Origin: Devosia sp.
Lineage (GTDB): Bacteria; Pseudomonadota; Alphaproteobacteria; Rhizobiales; Devosiaceae
NCBI GenBank assembly: GCA_016713105.1
Contig: JADJPS010000020.1
Coordinates: 1-64,000 of the forward strand
Reading direction: 5' to 3'
Length of the DNA stretch: 64,000 bases
The notes below the pieces were generated by a model, which was not told where the DNA came from, made no database searches, and worked only from the letters and a program-made list of their open reading frames with translations. Every line of letters begins with the position of its first letter. Positions within the stretch are counted from its first letter, which is position 1. Positions 52,421 to 61,895 of the stretch are shown piece after piece. Position numbers and translations under genes: made by a program.

Positions 52421-53356
52421 ATGCTCGCCATCATCAACGTCGTCCTGCCGGTTTTCGCGCTGATTTCGCTCGGCTATCTCGCAGTGCGATGGCGGCTATT
52501 CCCCAGCGAGGGGGTCCGTGGATTGGTGCAGTTCGTCAACAACTTCGCAACGCCCTGCCTACTGTTCAGTGCCATGACAACGGCCGACTTCCGGACTACC
52601 TTCAATCTCGGTGTCATCGTTCCATTCTATGTCGGCGCCATCGCCTCCTTCGTCATCGGCTCCATCGTTGCTGTCCGCGTCTTCCGCAACCGCCCGGGTG
52701 AGGGAGTATCCTCCGGCTTTGCCGCCATGTTCACCAACACCGTGCTGATCGGCATCCCGATCCTGCATCGGGCTTATGGCGAGACCGCGCTGACCGTCGC
52801 CTTCTCGATCATCGCCTTCCACGCCTCGGTGCTGATCACGCTGGGCATGCTGACCATGGAACTGGTCCGGCGCGACGGCGCGCCGATCCACAAGGCGCTT
52901 GGCGTGGCCTCTGTGCGCATTATTTCCAACCCGTTGCTCTGGGGGATCGTGCTCGGGGTGGCCGCCAACATGTTCGAACTCGTTCTGGTGGAGCCGGTCG
53001 ATGCCTTCATCACCATGATGGCCGCCGCCGTGACGCCCGCCGCACTGTTCGGTCTCGGTGGTGCTCTCAACGAATACCGGCTGCAGGAGAACTGGGGCCA
53101 GTCGCTGACCATGGCGCTCCTGAAGCTGGTGCTGCAGCCGACGATCGCCTGGGTGCTGATGGTGCCGATCCTGAACGTCGACCACGAGTATGCGCGCTAC
53201 GGCATCCTGCTTGCCGCCATGCCCTCGGGGATCAACGCCTACGTCTTTGCCACCTACTACAATCGCGGCGTCAACATCGCGACCAACACGGTACTGATCT
53301 CGACCGTGCTCTCGGTGCTCACCGTCAGCTTCTGGCTCTACGTGCTGGGGCTGTAG
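52421..53356 (+). CDS. AEC-family (auxin efflux carrier type) transporter
   Basis: 311 aa with about ten helices in two five-helix repeats. LPVFALISLGYLAVRWRLFP at the start, NNFATPCLLFSAM and TNTVLIGIPILHRAYGE in the first half, and LAAMPSGINAYVFATYYNRG in the second half are characteristic. ATG 52421 preferred. An in-frame ATG at 52364 adds a hydrophilic 19-residue leader. Probably exports or exchanges an organic acid. Confidence 0.92.
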   Translation: MLAIINVVLPVFALISLGYLAVRWRLFPSEGVRGLVQFVNNFATPCLLFSAMTTADFRTTFNLGVIVPFYVGAIASFVIGSIVAVRVFRNRPGEGVSSGFAAMFTNTVLIGIPILHRAYGETALTVAFSIIAFHASVLITLGMLTMELVRRDGAPIHKALGVASVRIISNPLLWGIVLGVAANMFELVLVEPVDAFITMMAAAVTPAALFGLGGALNEYRLQENWGQSLTMALLKLVLQPTIAWVLMVPILNVDHEYARYGILLAAMPSGINAYVFATYYNRGVNIATNTVLISTVLSVLTVSFWLYVLGL

Positions 53357-53422
53357 CGCGAATGCGAGGATTTGCCCCCCGGCAATTGCCTGGGTCGGCA
53401 AGGCCGGGTTGCCGCAACCGGC

Positions 53423-54217
53423 CTACTGCGCCGCTTCGATTCGCATGGCCAGCACCTGCGCGCTGCCGATCGCCGGGATCGATCGCACGGGCACCGTGCT
53501 CAAGGCGTCGAGCCCGGTTGCCACTCTCACATGCCGGTCGGTCGGGCAGACGCCACGCGTCGGATCGAACGCGATCCAGCCCAGCCCGTCGTCCCAGGCC
53601 TCGGCCCAACTGTCATAGGCCGGCGTGTCGTCCGCATCGGCGACATAGCCGCTGACGAAACGCGCGGGGATGTCGAGGGCTCTCGCCGCGCCGATGAAGG
53701 CATGCGCGAAGTCCGCGCTCGGGGGACGCTCCGCCTGCGTCTGGCTCTGGGACGCCCCGTCCTGCGACTGGCTCTGCTCGCCACCGTCCAGCACCTCGCC
53801 CACCCGCGCCATCAGCGCATGCAGGAGAGCAATCCGACTCTGCCCGTCGCGCGGGGTGGACCGAAACTTGCTCGTGATCGCCCCGATCGGCTTGGTCAGC
53901 GCGGTCGGACGGCGGAACAGCGCCGGCGGCGGTTCGCCAGGCAACCTACCCAGCACGCCGTTGCGGTCGGTGGTCTCCACCACCCCTGATGCGGTGACCA
54001 GCAACTCGGCATCGGGCTTCACTTGTGTGACCAGCCGGGCCCTGTTGCCGAAGCCGTCGAGGAAGCTCGCGGCCCCTTCCATGCCCGGCATGTCGATCGA
54101 CCATTCGCGCACCGTCTGCGTCGGCCCGCTCAACGGCGTCAGCAGCACATGCTGCACCGCCCGGGCGGCGCCGACCCCTACGGCAAGGCTCAACTGGTGT
54201 CGGATCGCGATCTTCAT
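53423..54217 (-). CDS. Transglutaminase-like protein with lost catalytic residues
   Basis: 264 aa with the N-terminal bacterial transglutaminase domain and the core. The normal Cys (G-V-C-x-D-F-A-H) is Ser here (PPSADFAHAF), and the His of S-H-A-W-A-E is Asp (YDSWAEAWDDGLGWIAFDPT). Only the last Asp of the triad position is kept. A Gln/Ser-rich insertion (GEQSQSQDGASQSQTQ) precedes the core. So it is likely a non-catalytic member. It ends the operon with the alpha-E protein (one-base overlap) and the ATP-grasp protein, a widely conserved trio involved in peptide-bond-type modification of unknown nature. Confidence 0.82.
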   Translation of the reverse strand: MKIAIRHQLSLAVGVGAARAVQHVLLTPLSGPTQTVREWSIDMPGMEGAASFLDGFGNRARLVTQVKPDAELLVTASGVVETTDRNGVLGRLPGEPPPALFRRPTALTKPIGAITSKFRSTPRDGQSRIALLHALMARVGEVLDGGEQSQSQDGASQSQTQAERPPSADFAHAFIGAARALDIPARFVSGYVADADDTPAYDSWAEAWDDGLGWIAFDPTRGVCPTDRHVRVATGLDALSTVPVRSIPAIGSAQVLAMRIEAAQ

Positions 54218-55161
54218 CAGTAGAAGTTGTAGCTCTCCGCGAGGGCATCCGTCATCCGGTTGTTGCGGTTGATGAACTCGGTCAGGAACTCGTGCAGGCC
54301 ATATTCGAAGATGCGATCGACCGTGGTGCCCTCGAGCAGTTCCGTCACTGCGTCGGCGGCATCATGCCCGGCCGTCCGGGCGCCGTAGATCTCCTCGAGC
54401 ATGTCGATGGTGCGATTGATCCAGGAGACGCAGAAGCCCAGCGAGCGCGGCATTTCGGGCCTGAGGATCAGGTAGTCGGCAATGTTCCAGGCCTTGTAGC
54501 GGTCATGGTAGACATGGCGGTAGCTGCGGTGCGCCGAGGCAGCCCTTAGGATCATCGTCCACTGCTGGATGTCGACGTCGCCGCCCACCAGCGTCGCCCG
54601 CGGCAGCAGCACGTAGTACTTCATGTCGAGGATGCGCGCCGTGTTATCCGCGCGCTCGACGAAATTGCCGATCTGGCTGAACGCGTAGCCGGCATCGCGG
54701 AGGAACGTCGAGAGCAGCGCGCCGCGATAGGTGTGGCTCACCTGCTTGATCCAGCCCAGCAACTCCTGCAGCCTGGCACCGGTCACGTCGCGCGGCCGGA
54801 TCTCGGCGAACTCCAGCCAGGCGGCATTGATTGATTCCCACATCTCGATGGTCAGCGCCGTTCGTACCGAGCGCGCATTGGTGCGCGCCGCCAGCAGGCA
54901 TGAGCGCACGCTCGACGGGTTCTCCTCGTCGAAGATCATGTAGTGCGCCACGGCGTTGACGTCGGCCTGTTTGTGCTTGCGGCTGAAGCCCTCTTCGACC
55001 TCGGCCGCCTGCATCATCGAGATCAGGTGTTCGGATGCACTCCCCTCGCGCCGCGAGGTAAGGCTCATGCGATAGCCCACCTCGAACATGCGCGCCATGT
55101 TCTCGGCCCGCTCGATATAGCGGGAGAGCCAGAATAGATTCTGTGCGGTCCTACCGAGCAT
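54217..55161 (-). CDS. Alpha-E domain protein
   Basis: 314 aa all-helical protein, MLGRTAQNLFWLSRYIERAE at the start, the signature of this family. LISMMQAAEVEEGF, IEMWESINAAW and ILRAASAHRSYRHVY follow. It shares its final base with the transglutaminase-like start and lies 33 bp after the ATP-grasp gene. Function of the trio is not established. Confidence 0.93.
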   Translation of the reverse strand: MLGRTAQNLFWLSRYIERAENMARMFEVGYRMSLTSRREGSASEHLISMMQAAEVEEGFSRKHKQADVNAVAHYMIFDEENPSSVRSCLLAARTNARSVRTALTIEMWESINAAWLEFAEIRPRDVTGARLQELLGWIKQVSHTYRGALLSTFLRDAGYAFSQIGNFVERADNTARILDMKYYVLLPRATLVGGDVDIQQWTMILRAASAHRSYRHVYHDRYKAWNIADYLILRPEMPRSLGFCVSWINRTIDMLEEIYGARTAGHDAADAVTELLEGTTVDRIFEYGLHEFLTEFINRNNRMTDALAESYNFY

Positions 55162-55194
55162 GGGGGAAGCTCGCGCCGGAAGCCGAAGCCATCT

Positions 55195-56616
55195 TCAATC
55201 CTCCAGCACCCAGGTGTCCTTGGTCCCGCCGCCCTGCGACGAATTCACCACCAGCGACCCCTTCTTCAGCGCCACGCGGGTCAGTCCGCCCGGCGTGATC
55301 CGCACGTCGTCGCCCACCAGCACATAGGGCCTGAGGTCGACATGGCGCGGCGCGATGCCGCGGTCGACAAAGGTCGGGCAGGTAGAGAGCGCCAGGGTCG
55401 GTTGCACGATGTAGTTGTCCGGGCGTGCCAGGATCTTCTTGCGGAACTCCTCGCGCATCTGCCTGGTCGAAGCCGGCCCGACCAGCATGCCGTACCCGCC
55501 AGAGCCGTGCACCTCCTTGACCACGAGTTCCTCGAGGTGTTCGAGCACGTAGGCACGCTCCTCGTCATTGGTGCAGTTGTAGGTCGGCACGTTCTTCAGC
55601 AGCGCCTTCTCGCCCAGGTAGAACTCGATGATCTGCGGCACGTAGGTATAGACTGCCTTATCGTCGGCGATGCCGGTGCCCGGCGCATTGACCAGCGTCA
55701 CGTTTCCTGCCCGGTAGGCATCGAACAGCCCGGGCACCCCCAGCATCGAGTCCGGGCGGAAGGTCAGCGGGTCGAGGAAATCGTCGTCAATCCGGCGGTA
55801 GATCACGTCCACCCGTTCCGGCCCGGTCGTGGTCCGCATGTAAACCTTGCCGTTCTCGACGAACAGATCCTGCCCCTCGCACAACTCGGCGCCCATCTGG
55901 TCGGCGAGGAACGAGTGCTCGAAATACGCGGAATTGTGGATGCCGGGGGTGAGCACCACCAGGTTGGGCGACCCCGGCGCGTTGGCAGGCGCCACGCTTT
56001 CCATGGTCCGCCGGAGTGTTTCGGGATAGGTCTCGACCGGCGCGACCTTGAGGCGCTGGAACAGCTCGGGCGCCAGTTGCAGCATCGCTTCTCGGTTCTC
56101 GAGCATGTACGAGACACCCGAGGGGGTGCGCAGGTTGTCCTCGAGCACGTAGAAGTCGTCGGGACCGACCCTGACGATGTCCACCCCTATGATGTGCGAG
56201 TAGACGCCGCGCGCCGGATCGAGCCCCATCATCTCCGGGCAGAAGGCCGAGTTGTTGAGGATCAGCCTTTCCGGCACCCGACCTGCCTTCAGGATCTCCT
56301 GACGGTGATAGATGTCGTGGAGGAAGGCGTTGAGCGCCCGGACGCGCTGCTCGATGCCCTTCGACAGCCGGCGCCACTCCTTGGCCGAGATGATGCGCGG
56401 GATGATGTCGAACGGGATGAGTTTCTCCGTGCCCTCGTTGCTGCCGTAGACGGCGAAGGTGATGCCCAGTCTCCGGAACAGGCTCTCAGCATCCGAACGC
56501 ATCAGGCTCAGGGCCTGTGGCGGTTGTTCCTTCAGCCACTCGTCGAGAATGAGGTAGGGGTCGCGGATCGATCCGTCCGCATTGTGCATTTCGTCAAACG
56601 GCGGCGTTACGGACAT
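55195..56616 (-). CDS. Circularly permuted ATP-grasp type 2 protein
   Basis: 473 aa from ATG 56616, chosen because AGGAG lies six bases upstream. Two earlier in-frame ATGs lack one. GITFAVYGSNEGTEKLIPFD near the start, LNAFLHDIYHRQEIL, GPDDFYVLEDNLRTPSGVSY, then the permuted grasp half with VVKEVHGSGGYGMLVGPAST and the ending SLVVNSSQGGGTKDTWVLED. Family members are ligase-like enzymes of the alpha-E operon. Substrate unknown. Confidence 0.94.
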   Translation of the reverse strand: MSVTPPFDEMHNADGSIRDPYLILDEWLKEQPPQALSLMRSDAESLFRRLGITFAVYGSNEGTEKLIPFDIIPRIISAKEWRRLSKGIEQRVRALNAFLHDIYHRQEILKAGRVPERLILNNSAFCPEMMGLDPARGVYSHIIGVDIVRVGPDDFYVLEDNLRTPSGVSYMLENREAMLQLAPELFQRLKVAPVETYPETLRRTMESVAPANAPGSPNLVVLTPGIHNSAYFEHSFLADQMGAELCEGQDLFVENGKVYMRTTTGPERVDVIYRRIDDDFLDPLTFRPDSMLGVPGLFDAYRAGNVTLVNAPGTGIADDKAVYTYVPQIIEFYLGEKALLKNVPTYNCTNDEERAYVLEHLEELVVKEVHGSGGYGMLVGPASTRQMREEFRKKILARPDNYIVQPTLALSTCPTFVDRGIAPRHVDLRPYVLVGDDVRITPGGLTRVALKKGSLVVNSSQGGGTKDTWVLED

Positions 56617-56832
56617 CGCTCCTGCTGGACTTGCGGCCGATCCCACTCGGTAAGTCATTGCTACACATTCGCCGCTGCGCCGCAAGCGGGCTCGGAACGG
56701 AGTTTATCGCTGCGCCGTGCGGATAGTGTCGCATCCGTGCTTGCGTTGCCGCGAAACTCTGTCGCGCGGCCCGATCTCGACTTCACCCCCGGTCAAATCC
56801 CCCCTAGAACATCAGCGTCAAGAGGGACCGCC

Positions 56833-57762
56833 ATGCCGGAAGAGATTCTCCAGACTCACAAGCTGCTTGATCGCTGCGAGGTTGAACTCGGCAAGCGCTT
56901 CACCGTGCACAAGCTGCACCTGGCCGACGACAAGGAAGCGCTCATCCGTTCGCTGGCGCCGCGGGTCCGCGCCATCGCCGGTGGCAATGTCGGGCCCGAA
57001 CTGATGGACAAGCTCCCCCGACTCGAGATCATCGCCAATTTTGGCGTTGGCTACGACTCGATCGACACCGCCGCCGCCCGCGCCCGCAGCATCCGCGTCA
57101 CCAACACGCCGAACGTTCTCAACGACGCGGTGGCGGAAATCACGCTCGGCCTGATGATCGCGCTGGCGCGCCGCATTCCGCAGGCCGACCAGTACGTGCG
57201 GCAGGGGAAATGGCCCTCCGGCAACTTTCCGCTGCTCACCGAGATCAACGGCAAGACCGTGGGTATCCTCGGGCTGGGCCGCATCGGCAAGGAGATCGCC
57301 GTGCGCTGCCAGGCCATGAAGATGCGGGTCGTCTACCATGGCCGGCATCGGCAGCCGGACGAACCCTTCATCTACTACGACAAGCTGGTCGACATGGCGC
57401 GCGACAGCGACTGGCTGGTGCTGATCGCCCCCGGCGGCAAGGCGACCGAGAAGCTTGTCAGTCGCGAAGTGCTCGAGGCGCTGGGCCCCGAGGGCTATCT
57501 TGTCAATGTCGCCCGCGGCACACTGGTCGACGAGGCAGCGATGCTGGATCTGCTGCAGTCGAGAAAGCTCGGCGGCGCCGCCCTTGATGTGTTCGAGACA
57601 GAGCCTCAGGTGCCTGAGGGCTTCTTCGCCCTCGACAATGTGGTGCTCTCGCCGCATCAGGGCAGTGCGACGCACCAGACCCGTAACAAGATGGGCGATC
57701 TCGTCGTCGCCAACCTCGTCGCGCACTTTGCCGGCGAGCCCCTCCCAAGCGCGGTGGTCTGA
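56833..57762 (+). CDS. D-isomer-specific 2-hydroxyacid dehydrogenase
   Basis: 309 aa, full length. NAD loop VGILGLGRIGKEIAVRCQ, catalytic Arg in NVARGTLVDE, Glu in FETEPQVPE and His in LSPHQGSAT. NFGVGYDSIDTAAA and FALDNV complete the pattern. Close to glyoxylate/hydroxypyruvate reductases. ATG at 56833, with an SDR gene following after one base, so the two probably act in one pathway. Confidence 0.94.
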   Translation: MPEEILQTHKLLDRCEVELGKRFTVHKLHLADDKEALIRSLAPRVRAIAGGNVGPELMDKLPRLEIIANFGVGYDSIDTAAARARSIRVTNTPNVLNDAVAEITLGLMIALARRIPQADQYVRQGKWPSGNFPLLTEINGKTVGILGLGRIGKEIAVRCQAMKMRVVYHGRHRQPDEPFIYYDKLVDMARDSDWLVLIAPGGKATEKLVSREVLEALGPEGYLVNVARGTLVDEAAMLDLLQSRKLGGAALDVFETEPQVPEGFFALDNVVLSPHQGSATHQTRNKMGDLVVANLVAHFAGEPLPSAVV

Positions 57763-57763
57763 A

Positions 57764-58543
57764 ATGCTGATCGATCTCAAGGACAAGGTTGCCATCGTCA
57801 CCGGTGCAGGCCGCGGCATCGGCCGTGTCATCGCCCGGACCCTCGCCGACGAGGGTGCCATAGTTGCCATCGTCGACATCCGCCAGGACCTGCTCGACGA
57901 TGCATCGATGGAATGGCTCGAAGCCGGACTGCCGGGGGCCCGCCTGCTTGCCGACGTGCGCGACGCCGCCCAGGTCAGTGCCGCCGTCGCTGCTATCGAT
58001 GAGCAGTTCGGCCGTGTCGACATCCTCGTCAACAATGCCGGCGTCGCTGCCGGGGCGCGGGTCGACAAGCTCAGCGAGGAGGTCTGGGACGCCAATTTCG
58101 ACACCAACACCAAGGGTGGCTTCCTGATGTGCCAGGCCGTCTCCCCGATCATGCAGCGGCAGGGTGCCGGCCGCATCATCAATGCCGCGTCCTTTGCCGC
58201 GATCATTCCCTCGATCGGCAGCGCCGCTTACGCGGCCAGCAAGTCCGCGGTGGTGCAGTTCACCCGCGTCCTCGCCGGCGAACTCGGTCCGTTCAATGTC
58301 ACAGTCAATTCCTACTCGCCGGGCATGATTCCCACTGACATGAACGGCTATGCCCATTTGCCCGAGGCACGCAAGCAGCGCCTGCTCGATACACTGACGC
58401 TGCGGCGCTGGGGCGAGCCGCAGGATGTCGCCAATCTCGTCTGCTTCCTCGCCTCCGACCTCGCAGCCTATGTCACCGGGGCCTCGATCGATGTCTCGGG
58501 TGGCAAGTTCGCCACCCAGATCCCCTCGGTCGCCTACGAGTAG
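57764..58543 (+). CDS. Short-chain dehydrogenase/reductase
   Basis: 259 aa classical SDR. VAIVTGAGRGIGRVIARTLA, NNAGVAAGARVDK, Ser in NAASFAAIIP, YAASK as Tyr-x3-Lys and VTGASIDVSGGKF at the C-terminus. The start is one base after the hydroxyacid dehydrogenase stop. Likely a meso-diol or polyol dehydrogenase by overall pattern. Substrate uncertain. Confidence 0.94.
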   Translation: MLIDLKDKVAIVTGAGRGIGRVIARTLADEGAIVAIVDIRQDLLDDASMEWLEAGLPGARLLADVRDAAQVSAAVAAIDEQFGRVDILVNNAGVAAGARVDKLSEEVWDANFDTNTKGGFLMCQAVSPIMQRQGAGRIINAASFAAIIPSIGSAAYAASKSAVVQFTRVLAGELGPFNVTVNSYSPGMIPTDMNGYAHLPEARKQRLLDTLTLRRWGEPQDVANLVCFLASDLAAYVTGASIDVSGGKFATQIPSVAYE

Positions 58544-58544
58544 T

Positions 58545-58967
58545 TCACGGCCAGTTGCCGATCACGGCGCCCATCGACACGAGCGCGATCAGGCTGTAGC
58601 CGGCATCGATCGCGATCAGCTGCAATGGCCTTCCCTGGTAGATGAACAATGTCGCGTGCACGGTGAAGACGAAACCGAGCCAGTTGGCTAGTCCGACTAC
58701 TGCCCCCGCCAGCGCGCCCCTGGCGTCGATGAAATGGATCTCGCTCGACAGGATGAGTGCCATCAGCAGCGACATCACGGAATCGAGAACAACAGCTCTT
58801 ATGACGCCGGCCTGCATCCTCGGATGAATCTGGCTGGTTAGTTCCAGCCACTTCTTCTTGAACAGCAGGTCAGAATACCAGACGACGCCGACCACCATGC
58901 GCAGACCAGCCGCCAATATGATGACGAGCCAGTTGATCGGCAGCGTCTGCACATGCTTCTCCGTCAC
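58545..58967 (-). CDS. DUF1761 membrane protein
   Basis: 140 aa, four membrane helices. INWLVIILAAGLRMVVGVVW followed by YSDLLFKKKWLEL near the start and NWLGFVFTVHATLFIYQGRP later are the DUF1761 pattern. Function unknown. Convergent with the SDR, one base apart. Confidence 0.8.
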   Translation of the reverse strand: MTEKHVQTLPINWLVIILAAGLRMVVGVVWYSDLLFKKKWLELTSQIHPRMQAGVIRAVVLDSVMSLLMALILSSEIHFIDARGALAGAVVGLANWLGFVFTVHATLFIYQGRPLQLIAIDAGYSLIALVSMGAVIGNWP

Positions 58968-59112
58968 GGTCCCAACCGCTAATACTAGCCTTACTAGAAC
59001 TTAATCCGCCCCTGCAAGTCACAGCTTCCGGCGCACCTCTGAGCGGTGGAATCCGGTTGCCTTTCCGCCCCCCTCGGTCGCAACATCCGGCACGGGTTGG
59101 CAGGAGATTGCG

Positions 59113-60759
59113 ATGACGGACTGGTGGCGCGGCGCGGTGGTTTACCAGGTCTATCCGCGCTCGTTTCAGGATACCGATGGTGACGGGGTGGGCGATCTGC
59201 CGGGGATCATCCGTCGACTCGACCATATCGCCGGCCTTGGCGTCGACGCGATCTGGCTCAGTCCCATCAACCAGTCGCCGCAGCGGGACATGGGCTACGA
59301 CGTCTCCGACTACAAGGAGGTCGACCGCATCTTCGGCAGCCTCGAGGAGTTCGACATGCTGATCGAGCGCGCCCACGTGCTCGGGCTCAAGGTGATCATC
59401 GACCAGGTGCTCTCGCACACCTCTGACCAGCACCCCTGGTTCCGCGAGAGCCGGCTCTCGCGCACCAACGCCCGCGCCGACTGGTATGTCTGGGCCGATC
59501 CGAACAAGGACGGCACGCCACCCAACAACTGGCCCTCGGTATTCGGCGGGCGGGCGTGGGAGTGGAACCCCTCGCGCGGGCAATACTACTTCCACAACTT
59601 CTTGAGCGAGCAGCCCGACCTCAACTTCCACAACCCCGAGGTGCAGGATGCGGTGCTCGACGTACTGCGCTTCTGGCTCGAGCGTGGCGTCGACGGCTTC
59701 CGGCTCGACACCGTCAACTACTACTTCCACGATCGGCAATTGCGAGACAACCCGCCCGCCCGCCGGCCCAAGCACCTCCCCTATGCCGTCAACCCCTACG
59801 ACATGCAGGAGCACCGCTACGGCAAGAGCCAGCCCGAGAACGTCGGCTTTCTGCGCCGCGTGCGGGCGCTGCTCGACCGGTTCCCGGGCTCGACCAGCGT
59901 TGGCGAGATCGGCGACAGCCACCGGGGCCTGCAACTGATGGAGGAGTACACCTCCGGCGGCGACAAGCTGCACATGGCCTATACGTTCGACCTGCTCGGC
60001 CCGGAGTTCACCGCCCGGCACTTCCGCTCGAAGCAGCTGGGCTTCTTCACCGGCGCCCCAAATGGCTGGCCGTGCTGGGCCTTCTCCAACCACGACGTCA
60101 ACCGCCACCTGTCGCGCTGGCTGAAGCATGCGGTTGGCCCCGTCCAGCTCGCCCGACTCGCCGCCGCGATGCTCCTGAGCTTTCGAGGCTCGGTCTGCCT
60201 CTACCAGGGAGAGGAACTCGGCCTGCCGGAAGCCGACATCCTGTTCGAGGAATTGACCGACCCGCCCGGCATTCGCTTCTGGCCCGAATACAAGGGTCGC
60301 GATGGCTGCCGTACCCCAATGCCCTGGGACGAGGGCGAAGCGCCCAACGGCTTCAGCTCCGGCAAGCCCTGGCTGCCGGTCAAGCCCGAACATTCCGCCC
60401 TCAACGTTGCCCGCCAGAACGCCGACCCCGATTCGGTCCTCGCCTTCTACCGCGCGGCACTGGCCTTCCGGCGCGCCCATCCGGTGCTGCGCGAGGGCGA
60501 AATCCGCTTCTTCAAGGTCGCCGAACCGCTGCTCGCCTTCCGTCGCGGCGACGGCGAGGCGGCGCTGACCTGCCTGTTCAACCTGTCCGCCGATCCCGTC
60601 ATCGTCACGCTCAGGGGCGGCGTCGGGTCGGATCCGCTGCCGATCTCGCGCGGCGCGAGCCGGCGGGGCAGCAGGCTGACCCTTGCGGCCAGCGGCTTCG
60701 CCTTTCTCGCGGGCGGCGAGATCGACGTCGCCTTCGGTGGCCGCCGCCGGCCGGGCTAA
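59113..60759 (+). CDS. GH13 alpha-glucosidase
   Basis: 548 aa. WWRGAVVYQVYPRSFQDTDG, then the four GH13 regions: DQVLSHTSDQHPWF, GVDGFRLDTVN (nucleophile Asp), VGEIGD (acid Glu) and FSNHDVNRHLSRW (Asp stabiliser). Cytosolic (no signal). Typical of alpha-1,4- or sucrose-type glucosidases of alphaproteobacteria. A GH1 beta-glucosidase lies near the right end on the other strand. Confidence 0.94.
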   Translation: MTDWWRGAVVYQVYPRSFQDTDGDGVGDLPGIIRRLDHIAGLGVDAIWLSPINQSPQRDMGYDVSDYKEVDRIFGSLEEFDMLIERAHVLGLKVIIDQVLSHTSDQHPWFRESRLSRTNARADWYVWADPNKDGTPPNNWPSVFGGRAWEWNPSRGQYYFHNFLSEQPDLNFHNPEVQDAVLDVLRFWLERGVDGFRLDTVNYYFHDRQLRDNPPARRPKHLPYAVNPYDMQEHRYGKSQPENVGFLRRVRALLDRFPGSTSVGEIGDSHRGLQLMEEYTSGGDKLHMAYTFDLLGPEFTARHFRSKQLGFFTGAPNGWPCWAFSNHDVNRHLSRWLKHAVGPVQLARLAAAMLLSFRGSVCLYQGEELGLPEADILFEELTDPPGIRFWPEYKGRDGCRTPMPWDEGEAPNGFSSGKPWLPVKPEHSALNVARQNADPDSVLAFYRAALAFRRAHPVLREGEIRFFKVAEPLLAFRRGDGEAALTCLFNLSADPVIVTLRGGVGSDPLPISRGASRRGSRLTLAASGFAFLAGGEIDVAFGGRRRPG

Positions 60760-61808
60760 GGTCCCTCGCGACGCCGCACCAGCGTTGCGACCAGCGGGAT
60801 GGCGAAGGTCAGGAGCAGCAGCCGTCCCACGTGATGGGCGGCGATGAACGCCACGTCGAAGCCGAGCGCGATGCCGAGCGAGCCCATGCCCTCGATCGCG
60901 CCCGGCGAGAGCCCCAGCCAGATCTGCCCGAATGGCATGTCGACCAGCGGCGTCACCGCCAGCGCCACCGTCGTGACGATGGCAACGGTCACCATCGTCC
61001 CGGCGAGCCCGCCGACCACCGCCTGCCGGAATTCGATGGCTGTGATCCCGGCAAAGCGCGAACCGATCAGTGCGCCGACGAAGATGAACACACCGGTGAG
61101 CAGCCAGGGTGGCATCACCCCGTCGAACCAGCCCAGGAGCTTGAAGGTGATCGAGGTCGCCATGGCCCCCAGCGCGAATGCCGCCGGCATCCGGAGGCGC
61201 GAGAAGACCAGCCCGGTAATGCCGCAGGCCACCGCCACCACAGCGATCCAGCCGATCGCGATCTCGGGCGCCCCAGCCTGCGCCACATAGGGTCCGAGCG
61301 GCAGGAACAGCGCCCCGATGGGTACGAACACTGTCAGCATCAGCAGCCGGATCACCTGGATGATGACGATCTGGCGCGGATCGCCCACCCCCGCGGCCGC
61401 CATCGCCATCACAAAGCTCAGGTGCCCGGGGAACGAACTCAGGTACGCGGTGCCGGCATCGAGCTTGAACACCTTGCGCAGGAAATAGCCGGTCACTGTG
61501 ATGATCAGGATCAGCTCCAGCACCAGCCCGGCCAGAGTGACCGGCCATTGCACCATCAGCGCCAGCGAGTCGCGGGCGACGCTCGCCCCCATCGACAGGC
61601 CGGTCATCACGAATGTCGCGTCGCGCAGCCAGTTGGGCAACATCACCTTGACGCCCATCAGCGCAGCCGCCGCCACCGCCACCGCCCCGCCCATCAGCCA
61701 GGGTGCCGGCAGGTGCAGCAGCGCCGCCAATGCCCCGCCCGCAGCCGAAATCAGCAAAGTCAACAGCGTCCGGCGGGCAAAAGTGCCGACAGCAAGGGGA
61801 GGGGACAT
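60756..61808 (-). CDS. AbrB-family membrane protein
   Basis: 350 aa with about ten helices in two repeats. LPAPWLMGGAVAVAAAALMG, YLSSFPGHLSFVMAMAAAGV and its second-repeat partner WLGLSPGAIEGMGSLGIALG are the duplicated AbrB signature (not the unrelated DNA-binding AbrB). Often annotated as a transporter or ammonia-monooxygenase-related protein; substrate unknown. Overlaps the GH13 gene end by four bases. Confidence 0.88.
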   Translation of the reverse strand: MSPPLAVGTFARRTLLTLLISAAGGALAALLHLPAPWLMGGAVAVAAAALMGVKVMLPNWLRDATFVMTGLSMGASVARDSLALMVQWPVTLAGLVLELILIITVTGYFLRKVFKLDAGTAYLSSFPGHLSFVMAMAAAGVGDPRQIVIIQVIRLLMLTVFVPIGALFLPLGPYVAQAGAPEIAIGWIAVVAVACGITGLVFSRLRMPAAFALGAMATSITFKLLGWFDGVMPPWLLTGVFIFVGALIGSRFAGITAIEFRQAVVGGLAGTMVTVAIVTTVALAVTPLVDMPFGQIWLGLSPGAIEGMGSLGIALGFDVAFIAAHHVGRLLLLTFAIPLVATLVRRREGP

Positions 61809-61895
61809 GACAGCAGGACTCGAAAGGCTAGGACGCTAACTATCGTCCAATCCGGCGCGTCGGGGAAGCGCCGCCGTGACAGTCCCGGACATGCT

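Noticed and set aside
58870..61548. Minus-strand open frame of 892 codons
   Set aside because: Antisense to the GH13 gene and covering the true AbrB-family frame. Composition is that of a high-GC shadow frame and no domain is recognisable.
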